Assembly (NCBI RefSeq): GCF_004364325.1
Contig: NZ_SOCP01000028.1
Coordinates: forward strand, 1 to 64,000
Direction: 5' to 3'
From: Actinophytocola oryzae
Lineage (GTDB): Bacteria; Actinomycetota; Actinomycetes; Mycobacteriales; Pseudonocardiaceae
DNA length: 64,000 bases
Shown here: piece by piece, positions 28,295 to 36,371 of the stretch
Position numbering within the stretch: position 1 is the stretch's first letter
How the letters are laid out: each line of letters begins with the position of its first letter
Made by a program: the position numbers and the translations under genes
Notes under the pieces: model-generated
Seen by the model: the letters and a program-made list of their open reading frames with translations, nothing else
Databases searched by the model: none
What the model was told of the DNA's origin: nothing

Positions 28295-29032
28295 TCAGGG
28301 TCGCCAGATCCGTTCGCCCGCGCGGGTGAGCACGATGTTCGGCACGACGGCATGGGTGGAGAGCCGGGTGAGGGCGAGTACCAGTTCGGCGACGTCGTCG
28401 GTGGTGAGCATTGGTTCGCGGGCGAGCGCTTCGTGTGTCCACTGTGTCATGTCGGTGTCGACGAAGCCGGGAGAGATGGCCGTGGCGGTGACGTGGTGGG
28501 ATGACTCCTCCAGTGTCACCGTCTCGCACAACGAGATCAACGCGGCTTTGCCGGCGGCGTAGGCGGCCAGGCCCGGCTCGCCGGCGACGCCGGTGATCGA
28601 GGCCAGCGCGACGATCCTGGCGCCGCGCAGGGGAGCGGTCGCCGCCGCTTCGCGGAGGAGCGGGAGGGTCTGCTGTATGAGCAGGAACTGGGACCGGAGG
28701 TTCACGGTGAGCGTCAGGTCGTAGAGCTTCATCGGCATCTCGGCCACCGATCCCCGGGTGCCCACACCCGCGGCCAGCACGAGTAGGTCGAGGTGGTCGA
28801 AACGCGTTGCGTGCGCGGCGGCCAGCCGGCGCGCGTCGTGCTCGTCGGCGAGGTTGGTGACGACGATGTGGATCTCCGCGCCGAACGCGCGCAGTTCGTC
28901 CGCCGCGTCGAGCAGCCCGGGTTCCCGCCGGGCGGAGACGGTGAGGGCGTAACCCTCCTGTGCGAGTCGCCGGGCGATCTGGCGGCCGATGCCGCGTGAT
29001 GCCCCGGTCACGAGCGCCGTTCGAGTCCTCAT
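28295..29032 (-). CDS. SDR-family reductase (LvaD-like role proposed)
   Basis: The 245-residue enzyme has TGASRGIG, LAAGVG in the NNAG position, active Ser in ALASITG, and YAAGK. The chemistry of an NAD(P)H-linked ketone/alcohol oxidoreductase is well supported. It is last of four genes on the minus strand, each overlapping the next by four bases. In the bacterial levulinate pathway an SDR reduces 4-oxoacyl-CoA to 4-hydroxyacyl-CoA before phosphorylation. The neighbours here are those of that pathway, so that role is inferred from context, not from sequence identity. Confidence 0.85.
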   Translation of the reverse strand: MRTRTALVTGASRGIGRQIARRLAQEGYALTVSARREPGLLDAADELRAFGAEIHIVVTNLADEHDARRLAAAHATRFDHLDLLVLAAGVGTRGSVAEMPMKLYDLTLTVNLRSQFLLIQQTLPLLREAAATAPLRGARIVALASITGVAGEPGLAAYAAGKAALISLCETVTLEESSHHVTATAISPGFVDTDMTQWTHEALAREPMLTTDDVAELVLALTRLSTHAVVPNIVLTRAGERIWRP

Positions 29033-30063
29033 GCGACTGTTCCTGTCGTGCGTAGCCCGGCGTCGACCAGGGTGTGGGCGGCGCGACCCACCTTCTCGAA
29101 GCCGGTGCCGACGGTGGCGCCGGCGAGGTGGCGCCGGTGGATGCCTTCGGCGATCACGGCGAGCTTGAAGTAGCCGAGGGCTCGGTAGAAACGCAGGTCG
29201 CCGATGTCGCGACCACTGGTCTCGGCGTAGCGCTGGGCGAGTTGGTCGGCGGTGGGGAACCCGGGGTTCGCACTGGGCGCGTGCCGGACCCCGAGCAGCG
29301 GCCGGGTCACCGGGTCCCAGTACGCCTGGAGGAGACCGAGGTCGGTGAGCGGATCACCGAGCGTGGACATCTCCCAGTCGACGATGGCGACGATCCAGCC
29401 CAGGTCGTGACGGTCGAGGATGGTGTTGTCCAGGCGGTAGTCGCCATGCACGATCGTGGCGATCCGTTGCCGGGGCAGGATCTCGACGAGCCGGTCGTGC
29501 AGGACGCGCAGTCGTGGCATGTCGCGGGTGGCCACCCGTTCCCACTGGGCACGCCAGCGCCGCAGCTGCCGTTCGAGGTAGCCGTCGGGCCTGCCGAAGT
29601 CGCCGAGCCCGATCTTGTCGTAGGGGATGGCATGGAGCGCCGCCAGGGCGTCGGCCAGCGCTCGGCCGCAGCGAGCGGCCACGTCCTCGCCGATGCGTTC
29701 CGCATCGTCGCCGTCGCGGAGCACCCTGCCCTCCACGTAGGACACGACGGAGAAGGGGACGCCGAGCACATCGGCGTCCTCGCAGAGCGCGACCGGTGCG
29801 GGCACGGGAACACCGGAGCCCTGCAGTGCCGCGACGACCCGGTACTCGCGTGCCATGTCGTGTGCGGTCGGGGTGAGTGGTCCCAGAGGCGGGCGGCGCA
29901 GCACCCAGCGGTGCCGGTCGTCGGTGACGAGGTAGGTGAGGTTGGACCTGCGGCCGGTGATGAGCTCGACGTGGACGTCGCCGCCGGCTTCCGGGACGTG
30001 GTCGTGGAAGTAGCGGCGCAGGGCCGGTAGTTCGATGCCGGGTGGTGCCTGTGCGAGTGTCAT
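29029..30063 (-). CDS. APH-fold phosphotransferase, 4-hydroxyacyl-CoA kinase-like (LvaA/ACAD10-type)
   Basis: This 344-residue protein has the aminoglycoside-phosphotransferase fold: SNLTYLV near the glycine loop, the Brenner motif IVHGDYRLDNTILD, and VDWEMSTLGDP for metal binding. The ending with GYFKLAVIAEGIHRRHLAG is typical of kinases that partner ACAD10/11-type dehydrogenases, not of antibiotic-resistance enzymes. Such kinases phosphorylate 4-hydroxyacyl-CoA so that the dehydrogenase partner can eliminate phosphate. It overlaps the dehydrogenase upstream and the SDR downstream by four bases each, which supports one pathway. Confidence 0.85.
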   Translation of the reverse strand: MTLAQAPPGIELPALRRYFHDHVPEAGGDVHVELITGRRSNLTYLVTDDRHRWVLRRPPLGPLTPTAHDMAREYRVVAALQGSGVPVPAPVALCEDADVLGVPFSVVSYVEGRVLRDGDDAERIGEDVAARCGRALADALAALHAIPYDKIGLGDFGRPDGYLERQLRRWRAQWERVATRDMPRLRVLHDRLVEILPRQRIATIVHGDYRLDNTILDRHDLGWIVAIVDWEMSTLGDPLTDLGLLQAYWDPVTRPLLGVRHAPSANPGFPTADQLAQRYAETSGRDIGDLRFYRALGYFKLAVIAEGIHRRHLAGATVGTGFEKVGRAAHTLVDAGLRTTGTVA

Positions 30064-31280
30064 CGGTCGCCTTCCAGGCGCTGGGCCGCGGTGCGCAGGA
30101 CCCGTCGTGCGATCGCCCAGCGGTGCGTTTCGGACGGGCCGTCGTAGATGCGGAACGGGCGCACCTCGCGGTACAGGCGGTGCAGTGGGATGTCGTCGGA
30201 GACGCCGAGGGCACCGCAGATCTGCAGGGCGCGATCGACCACGCGGTTGACAGCCTCGGCGACGAAGGTCTTGGTGATGGCGGTGATCTGCGCGGCCGGG
30301 GCGCCGATGTCGAGTTCCCAGCAGGCTTTCAGCACCAGGGCGCGGCTGGCTTCGATGTCGATCTCGTTGTCGGCGATCAGTTGCTGGGCCATCCCGAGTT
30401 CGCCGAGACGCGTACCGAAGACCTTTCGGGTGGCGGCCCGGTCGATCGCGATGTCGGCTGCCCGACGTGCCGTACCCAGCCAGCGCATGCAGTGGGTGGT
30501 GCGGGCCGGACCGAGGCGGACCTGGGCGTGGCGGAAGCCCTGGTCGACGTCGCCGAGCACGGCGTCGTGCGGTACCTCGACGTTGTCCAGGATCAGCTCG
30601 GCGTGGCCGCCGAAGAAGCTCTCGGCCATGGTCGGTATGTCACGCAGGCGCCGAAAACCGGGCAGGCCGGCGTCGACGAGGAACATCGTCGCGCCGCCCT
30701 GGGAGCCGGGCTCGCCGCTGGTGCGGGCCATGAGGATGGCGAAGGCGGCACCGACCGCACCGGTGATGAACCACTTGCGCCCGTTGAGCAGCCAACCGGC
30801 GGAGGTGCGTTCGGCGGTGGTGGTGAGCGCGGCCGGGTCCGAGCCCGCTCCTGGCGCGGGTTCGGTCATCGCGAAGCACGACCGGACGGCCCCGGTCGCG
30901 AGTGGACGCAGGTACCGCTCTCGCTGCCCGGCGGTGGCGACCTGCTCCAGCAGGTGGACGTTGCCCTCGTCGGGGGCGGCGCAGTTCAGTGCGAGCGGAC
31001 CGAACAGGGAGTAACCGGCCGCCTCGAACACCGGTGCGCGGTCGCGCATACCGAGACCCAGTCCGCCGTAGCGCGAGTGGACGTGCGGGGCGAACACCCC
31101 TGCCGTACGCGCCGCGTCCTGGAGAGTGAGGCGCAAACCTTCGGCGGCGTCGTGGGCGCGACCGTCGTACTCGGCCTCCACCGGCAGCACGACGTCCCGC
31201 ACGAGCTCCTCGGTGCGGCGCGTGGTCTCGGCCACGGCGGCGTCGAGTTCGAAGCTGGTCGTCACCCCGCTCTCCCTCAC
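30060..31280 (-). CDS. Acyl-CoA dehydrogenase, ACAD10/11 type (LvaC-like)
   Basis: The 406-residue flavoprotein has CFAMTEPAPGAGSDP, WFITGA, a C-terminal IYDGPSETHRW and the Arg-rich RKVFGTRLGELGMAQQ. The DGPSETHR end, in place of the usual YGGTxEI, marks the ACAD10/11 subgroup, where members act on 4-phosphoacyl-CoA made by an APH kinase. The kinase gene overlaps it by four bases. Together they should convert 4-hydroxyacyl-CoA to an enoyl-CoA. The first residues overlap the hydratase gene upstream. Confidence 0.88.
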   Translation of the reverse strand: MRESGVTTSFELDAAVAETTRRTEELVRDVVLPVEAEYDGRAHDAAEGLRLTLQDAARTAGVFAPHVHSRYGGLGLGMRDRAPVFEAAGYSLFGPLALNCAAPDEGNVHLLEQVATAGQRERYLRPLATGAVRSCFAMTEPAPGAGSDPAALTTTAERTSAGWLLNGRKWFITGAVGAAFAILMARTSGEPGSQGGATMFLVDAGLPGFRRLRDIPTMAESFFGGHAELILDNVEVPHDAVLGDVDQGFRHAQVRLGPARTTHCMRWLGTARRAADIAIDRAATRKVFGTRLGELGMAQQLIADNEIDIEASRALVLKACWELDIGAPAAQITAITKTFVAEAVNRVVDRALQICGALGVSDDIPLHRLYREVRPFRIYDGPSETHRWAIARRVLRTAAQRLEGDR

Positions 31281-32053
31281 TCGCCGACGAACCGTGGCGC
31301 GCGCTTGCCGAGGAAGGCGGCCGCACCCTCGGCGAAGTCACGGGTGCCGAACAGGGCGAGCTGCCCGGCGCGTTCGGCCTCCAGCGCGGACTCCAGGCCG
31401 CCCAGCGACGTGGCGTCGAGCGCCCGTTTGATCTGCGCGTAGGCCGCCGTCGGTCCGGACGACAGCCGTTCGACGAGCGCGTCGACCTTCTCGTCGAACC
31501 GGTCATCGGGAACCGCGGCGCTGATCAGCCCCCAGTCCTCGGCGGTGCCGGCGTCGATCCGTTCGGCGAGCATCGCCATCCTGGTGGCCCTGGCGCGTCC
31601 GATGGACGCCGGTACGAAGGCGGTCGCACCGCCGTCGGGCATGAGGCCTACGCCGGTGAAGGCCAGTAGGAAGTAGGCGGACTCCGCGGCGACGGTCAGG
31701 TCGGCGGCCAGCGCGATCGAACACCCGACGCCCGCCGCCGCACCGCGCACGGCCGCCACGACCGGAACGGGCACGGTCCGGATCGCCCGGATGAGCCGGT
31801 TCGCCGCCTCGACGGTCTCCGTGTCGGGCGACTGGTCCGGGTTGACCTGGTGGAGGTCCGCGCCGGAGCTGAACGCGCGCCCCGCGCCGGCGAGCACGAT
31901 CACCCGTGCGGCCCGGTCTTGGGCCTCGTGTTCGATGGCGGTGGCCGCGTGCGCGAGCATCTCACCGGTGAGCGCGTTGAGCGCGTCCGGTCGGTTCCAG
32001 GTGATCCGCAGGACGGCACCCGTCTGCGCGGTCCGGACGGTCGGTGTGGTCAC
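31277..32053 (-). CDS. Enoyl-CoA hydratase/isomerase
   Basis: First gene of the four-gene minus operon. The 258-residue crotonase has GAGRAFSSGADL (the oxyanion hole), AVRGAAAGVGCSIALAADL and a C-terminal FLGKRAPRF. The position of one usual catalytic Glu reads MPDGGATAFVP, so isomerase activity is possible as well as hydration. It would hydrate the enoyl-CoA produced by the dehydrogenase gene it overlaps. Start and stop signals are intact. Confidence 0.88.
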   Translation of the reverse strand: MTTPTVRTAQTGAVLRITWNRPDALNALTGEMLAHAATAIEHEAQDRAARVIVLAGAGRAFSSGADLHQVNPDQSPDTETVEAANRLIRAIRTVPVPVVAAVRGAAAGVGCSIALAADLTVAAESAYFLLAFTGVGLMPDGGATAFVPASIGRARATRMAMLAERIDAGTAEDWGLISAAVPDDRFDEKVDALVERLSSGPTAAYAQIKRALDATSLGGLESALEAERAGQLALFGTRDFAEGAAAFLGKRAPRFVGE

Positions 32054-32114
32054 GGTGGGGGCCTTTCACCTTTGGGCGGGAAGCCTGACGATCGCTGTGT
32101 TCGCCGCGGCGCGG

Positions 32115-32151
32115 TGGCCTCGCCCCGCCGTGCACGGGAGAGGCGAGGCCA
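32115..32151 (-). terminator. Hairpin after lcp3
   Basis: TGGCCTCGCC at 32115-32124 pairs with GGCGAGGCCA at 32142-32151. It begins 17 bases after the lcp3 stop and precedes the hydratase operon, so lcp3 is probably a separate transcript. Confidence 0.65.
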
Positions 32152-32167
32152 GGCGGGCTCGGCCGGT

Positions 32168-33367
32168 TCAGGCGCCGGGCCGGTTCGCGGTGGGGATGGT
32201 GATGAGGGTGGCGGTCGGTGAGGCGCCCTTGTTGAGGAAGAGCATCGCGAGCGCGCGGATGAACTGGTCGAACAGGTAGAACCCGGCTGGCACGATGGGG
32301 ATCAGCCCTTCGCGGAAGGCGATGTAGGCGGGCCATCCGGCGTGGATGAGGGCCGACGCCCCGTAGTCGCGGGGGAGGTGGAGCCAGTCGCCCACCTGGT
32401 CACTGAGCACGTAGCGCACGAACTCGTTGAGGAAGCCGCGGGTGACGCCCATGTCGATCTGCGCGGTGAGCCCGAGCAGGTCCTCGGCGAGTTCCCTGCC
32501 CTCGACCGAGGGGGTGAGGATCGGGGTCAGCACCTGCGCCGACTGCGCCTCGGCCGCCGCCCAGGTCTGGGGGATGAACTCTTCCCGCACGCCCAGCAGG
32601 TAGATCGCGACCTGCCAGGAGTGGAGGAAGGCCTCCTCCTCCGCGGCTGTCATCGGCACACGCCATTCCTTCAGCTTCTTGTGCGCGAAGGTGCCGAGGC
32701 TGTGGAAGGTGACGAGGATGTCGCCGTTGCTGATCGGCAGCCTGTTCGGCTCGTCCGCGACCGCCTGCCAGTGCGGCGACCTCGGCAGCAGACTGCGCAC
32801 CGCCGCGTGCACCAGGCGGGTCTTGTTGGCGGTGACCACGAACTGGCCGGACGGCTCGAAGGCGTTCAGGTCGCTCAGGTCGTAGCCGAAGGTGAACGTC
32901 TTGGCGGCGCGGTCCTGCATGTTCGCCCCGCCCGCGGACCAGTAGACCGACTTGGCCTCACGCGGGATGACCGTGCTCATGATGCCGCTGCCGAGGCCGT
33001 ACAGCATGAACAGGTACGTGTCCTTGCGCCGGTTGAAATCCGCGGCCAGGCGCAGCTTGGCGCGGTCGGCCCAGGACGGGAGCTTGTTGACCTTCTGGAG
33101 CCAGGTCGCGAGGTTCGCGGGCAGGCCACCGGGCAGCGCGTCGTTGTTGTCGACCCAGGACCGCAGCGCGGTGTTGACCGCCGGGACCTGGCCGGTGCGG
33201 AGGAGGTCCGCCAACAGGGCGTCCACTTCATCGTCCCAGGCCCACCACGGATCCGCGGCGGCCGCGGCCGCACGAGGTGCCGCGAGCGCCGAGGTGGCAC
33301 TGGCCACGCTCACCAGGCCGAGTGCGGCCCCGAGCGACAGCATGTTCCTTCTGCTGAGATCGCGCAT
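32168..33367 (-). CDS. lcp: Latex-clearing protein-type rubber oxygenase, copy 3
   Basis: The 399-residue protein has a Tat signal (SRRNMLSLGAALGLVSVASA) and the Lcp domain: WSAGGANMQDRAAKTFTFGY, NKTRLVHAAVRSLLPRSPHW, ILVTFHSL with the probable haem His, and a Ser/Thr-rich end TLITIPTANRPGA. It is more divergent than copies 1 and 2 (TFH instead of TWH, different tail). It is divergent from the aldehyde dehydrogenase at 33548 and lacks the shared TGATAY operator, so it may be controlled separately. Confidence 0.85.
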   Translation of the reverse strand: MRDLSRRNMLSLGAALGLVSVASATSALAAPRAAAAAADPWWAWDDEVDALLADLLRTGQVPAVNTALRSWVDNNDALPGGLPANLATWLQKVNKLPSWADRAKLRLAADFNRRKDTYLFMLYGLGSGIMSTVIPREAKSVYWSAGGANMQDRAAKTFTFGYDLSDLNAFEPSGQFVVTANKTRLVHAAVRSLLPRSPHWQAVADEPNRLPISNGDILVTFHSLGTFAHKKLKEWRVPMTAAEEEAFLHSWQVAIYLLGVREEFIPQTWAAAEAQSAQVLTPILTPSVEGRELAEDLLGLTAQIDMGVTRGFLNEFVRYVLSDQVGDWLHLPRDYGASALIHAGWPAYIAFREGLIPIVPAGFYLFDQFIRALAMLFLNKGASPTATLITIPTANRPGA

Positions 33368-33547
33368 TTACTTACCTAGCTTCCTCGGTAGGCTTTGGAT
33401 TTCGCTTCCGCCACTTCCAAGCAGATAGCTGACCGTACACAGGTTGATCGAAGACGAGAATCTTCGTTAACATAATGGCCCGAGTTGCTCGTCGGCAAGA
33501 GACCCGCGTCGCAGCGGGACCGGTCCGCCACACGCCAGAGGAGTCGC

Positions 33548-35155
33548 ATGACCACGGAACAGGCCCGGACACCGGCGCTGCCGACCACCACGAAGGCGAC
33601 CTCCCGCCCGGCCTGGGTGACGGACGAGCTGGTCGCGCGGTGGTGTGGGTGGGTACGTCGAGACCCGACCCGCGAGGGTGAACCGGTCACCGCCCTGGCG
33701 CCCTACGACCTGTCGCCGACCGCGTCGGTCCCTTCCTGCGTCCCTGAGGATGTCTCGGCTGCCGCCGCCGGCGCCCGGGCGGCACAGCGGGACTGGGCGA
33801 GCACGTCGTTCGCGCGTCGCGGCGAGATCGTCCTCGCCTTCCACGACCTGCTGTTGGCGCGGCAGGAGCAGGTGCTCGACCTGATCCAGTGGGAGACGGG
33901 CAAGGCGCGGTATCACGCCTGGCAGGAGGTGGCGCAGGTCGCGACGATCGCCAGGCACTACGCGCGCCGCGCACGCCGCTACCTGACTCCGAAACGTGTG
34001 CGTGGGATGGTGCCCGGCCTGACGAAGGTGAGGGAGGTGCGGGTGCCGAAGGGAGTCGTCGGCGTCATCTCTCCCTGGAACTATCCGCTCTACCTCGGGG
34101 TCGGCGACGTGTTGCCGGCGCTCCTCGCCGGCAACGCGGTCGTCTCGAAGGCGGACTCCCAGACCCCGCTGACCCTGTTGTGGACCCGCGCACTGCTGGC
34201 CGAGGCGGGGCTGCCGGACGACCTGTGGCAGGTCGTGACCGGGTCCGGCTCGGTGGTGGGGACCGCCCTGATCGACGCGGTCGACTTCGTCTGCTTCACC
34301 GGTTCGACCGCCACGGGCCGTACGGTGGCGGAGCGTGCCGCGCGGCGGCTGGTCGGCGTGTCTCTGGAGCTGGGTGGCAAGAACCCGCTCATCGTCCGTG
34401 CAGACGCCGACATCGCCGCCGCGGCGGCCGGCACGGCGGTGGCCGCGTTCGCCAACACCGGGCAGATGTGCATCCACGTCGAACGTGTCTACGTGCACCA
34501 GAAGGTGTACGACGCGTTCCGTGACGAGCTGGTGCGGGTGGCCAGATCGCTGCGGGTGGGCCAGACGTACGACTACGACGCCGACATCGGGTCGCTGGTC
34601 TCGTCCGCGCAGCTGGCGGCGGTGGAGGCACACGTCGCGGACGCGGTGGGCCACGGGGCGACCGTGCTCGCGGGTGGCCGTGCCCGTCCGGATATCGGTC
34701 CACTGTGTTACGAGCCGACGGTCCTCGATGGCGTCACGCCCGAGATGGCCGTCTGCGCGGAGGAGACGTTCGGGCCGGTGATCTCGCTGTACTCCTACGA
34801 AGGCGACCCGGTCTCGCTCGCCAACCAGGGCACCTATGGGCTGTCGGCGTCGGTGTGGTCGCGGGACACGCGGGAGGCCGAACGAATGGCCGGACGCATC
34901 CGGGCCGGCTCGGTGAACATCAACGACGGCGCGGCGGCCGCGGCGGGCAGCGTCGAGGCCGGGATGGGCGGCATGGGCGACAGCGGCCTCGGCCGACGCC
35001 ACGGGGTCGAGGGAATCCTCAAGTACACCGAGAGCCAGACCATCGCCATCCAGCGACTCATGCCACTGGGCCCGCCACCCGCCTCCTCCGCGGAGAGCTT
35101 CGTCCGCAGCACCAACCGACAGCTGACCCTGCTACGCCGCCTGGGAATGCGGTGA
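33548..35155 (+). CDS. Aldehyde dehydrogenase (succinate-semialdehyde dehydrogenase type)
   Basis: The ATG at 33548 has GAGGAG four bases upstream. The 535-residue enzyme has the NAD(P) motifs VVGVISPWNYPLYLGV and FTGSTATGRTV, the catalytic Glu in SLELGGKNP and the catalytic Cys in NTGQMCIHVERVYV. Its context points to oxidation of isoprenoid aldehydes inside the cell, parallel to the exported molybdenum enzyme. It is 37 bases from the acyl-CoA dehydrogenase gene downstream and divergent from lcp3. Confidence 0.9.
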   Translation: MTTEQARTPALPTTTKATSRPAWVTDELVARWCGWVRRDPTREGEPVTALAPYDLSPTASVPSCVPEDVSAAAAGARAAQRDWASTSFARRGEIVLAFHDLLLARQEQVLDLIQWETGKARYHAWQEVAQVATIARHYARRARRYLTPKRVRGMVPGLTKVREVRVPKGVVGVISPWNYPLYLGVGDVLPALLAGNAVVSKADSQTPLTLLWTRALLAEAGLPDDLWQVVTGSGSVVGTALIDAVDFVCFTGSTATGRTVAERAARRLVGVSLELGGKNPLIVRADADIAAAAAGTAVAAFANTGQMCIHVERVYVHQKVYDAFRDELVRVARSLRVGQTYDYDADIGSLVSSAQLAAVEAHVADAVGHGATVLAGGRARPDIGPLCYEPTVLDGVTPEMAVCAEETFGPVISLYSYEGDPVSLANQGTYGLSASVWSRDTREAERMAGRIRAGSVNINDGAAAAAGSVEAGMGGMGDSGLGRRHGVEGILKYTESQTIAIQRLMPLGPPPASSAESFVRSTNRQLTLLRRLGMR

Positions 35156-35192
35156 GTGACACGTTGCCCGAGTACCACAGATTGGAACCCGC

Positions 35193-36356
35193 ATGACCAG
35201 TGCGATCCCTACCGGACGGTCGTTGTACGAACCTGATCACGAGCTGCTGCGTGACACGGTGCGTGCGTTCGTCGACAAGCACGCGGCGCCGCACGTGGAG
35301 CGGTGGCGGGCGGAGGGGAAGGTCGACCGTGCGTTGTTCGAGGAGGCGGCCAGGGCGGGAATCCTCGGCTTCGGCATCCCGGAGGAGTACGGCGGTGGCG
35401 GCATCACCGACTACCGCTTCAACGCGATCATCGGTGAGGAGTTCTCCCGCGACCCCGTGTCGGACGGCCTCGCCTGCGTGGCGCTGTCCAACGACATCGT
35501 CATTCCCTACTTCACGGATCTGACCAACGATGAGCAGAAGGCGCGTTGGCTGCCTGGTATCGCGGCGGGGAAGCTGGTCGTCGCGGTCGCGATGACCGAG
35601 CCGGGGACCGGGAGCGACCTGGCCGGCATCGCCACCACCGCCGTGCGCGACGGCGACGACTACGTGGTCAACGGCAGCAAGGTCTTCATCTCCAACGGGC
35701 AGAACGCCGATCTCGTGGTGACCGCCGTCCGGACCGGGCCGGACCGGCACCGGGGGCTCAGCCTGCTGGTCGTCGAGGCCGACCGGGACGGCTTCTCGCG
35801 TGGTCGCAACCTGGAGAAGATCGGTTTGCACGCCCAGGACACCAGCGAGTTGTTCTTCTCCGACGTGCGGGTGCCCGCCGTGAACTTGCTCGGTGAGGAA
35901 GGGTCGGGTTTCGCGGGGCTGATGCGCAACCTGCCCCAGGAACGGATCTCCATCGCGGCGAACGCGGTCGCTTCCGCCGAGGGGGTGCTGGAGCGCACCC
36001 TGGACTATGTCAAGCAGCGCAAGGCGTTCGGGCAGCCGATCGGTTCGTTCCAGAACACGCGTTTCGAGCTTGCCGAGATGGTGACCGCTGTCCGGGTGAG
36101 CCGCGGATACATCGACGACTTGTTGGCCAGGCACGTTCGAGGTGAACTGTCCGCGGTGGACGCGGCGGCGGCGAAGTTCTGGACCACCGAGCAGTACGTG
36201 AACGTCGTCGGGCGGTGTCTGCAGCTGCACGGCGGCTATGGCTACATGCTCGAGTACCGCATCGCCCATGACTACCTGGACTCGCGCATCACCACCATCT
36301 ACGGCGGCACCACCGAGATCATGAAGGAGATCGTCGGCCGCGACCTCGGCCTGTGA
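35193..36356 (+). CDS. Acyl-CoA dehydrogenase
   Basis: This 387-residue flavoenzyme has VAMTEPGTGSDLAGI, VFISNGQNADLVV, RKAFGQPIGSFQNTRFELAE and the C-terminal IYGGTTEIMKEIVGRDL with the catalytic base Glu. It belongs to the ordinary beta-oxidation subgroup, unlike the ACAD10/11-type protein nearby. It is probably cotranscribed with the aldehyde dehydrogenase and would start beta-oxidation of methyl-branched oligo-isoprenoid acyl-CoA. Confidence 0.9.
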   Translation: MTSAIPTGRSLYEPDHELLRDTVRAFVDKHAAPHVERWRAEGKVDRALFEEAARAGILGFGIPEEYGGGGITDYRFNAIIGEEFSRDPVSDGLACVALSNDIVIPYFTDLTNDEQKARWLPGIAAGKLVVAVAMTEPGTGSDLAGIATTAVRDGDDYVVNGSKVFISNGQNADLVVTAVRTGPDRHRGLSLLVVEADRDGFSRGRNLEKIGLHAQDTSELFFSDVRVPAVNLLGEEGSGFAGLMRNLPQERISIAANAVASAEGVLERTLDYVKQRKAFGQPIGSFQNTRFELAEMVTAVRVSRGYIDDLLARHVRGELSAVDAAAAKFWTTEQYVNVVGRCLQLHGGYGYMLEYRIAHDYLDSRITTIYGGTTEIMKEIVGRDLGL

Positions 36357-36369
36357 GGTCGCGGCCGAC
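36333..36369. terminator. Perfect 15-bp hairpin overlapping the acyl-CoA dehydrogenase stop
   Basis: Positions 36333-36347 pair perfectly with 36355-36369 around a seven-base loop. The left arm encodes the last residues of the dehydrogenase and the stop TGA is inside the structure. The convergent acyl-CoA synthetase ends three bases beyond it. It can terminate both transcripts. Confidence 0.8.
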
Positions 36370-36371
36370 GC

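Noticed and set aside
29029..30063. Aminoglycoside resistance phosphotransferase
   Set aside because: The fold is shared, but the overlap with an ACAD10/11-type dehydrogenase and the C-terminal sequence fit a 4-hydroxyacyl-CoA kinase-like protein better.
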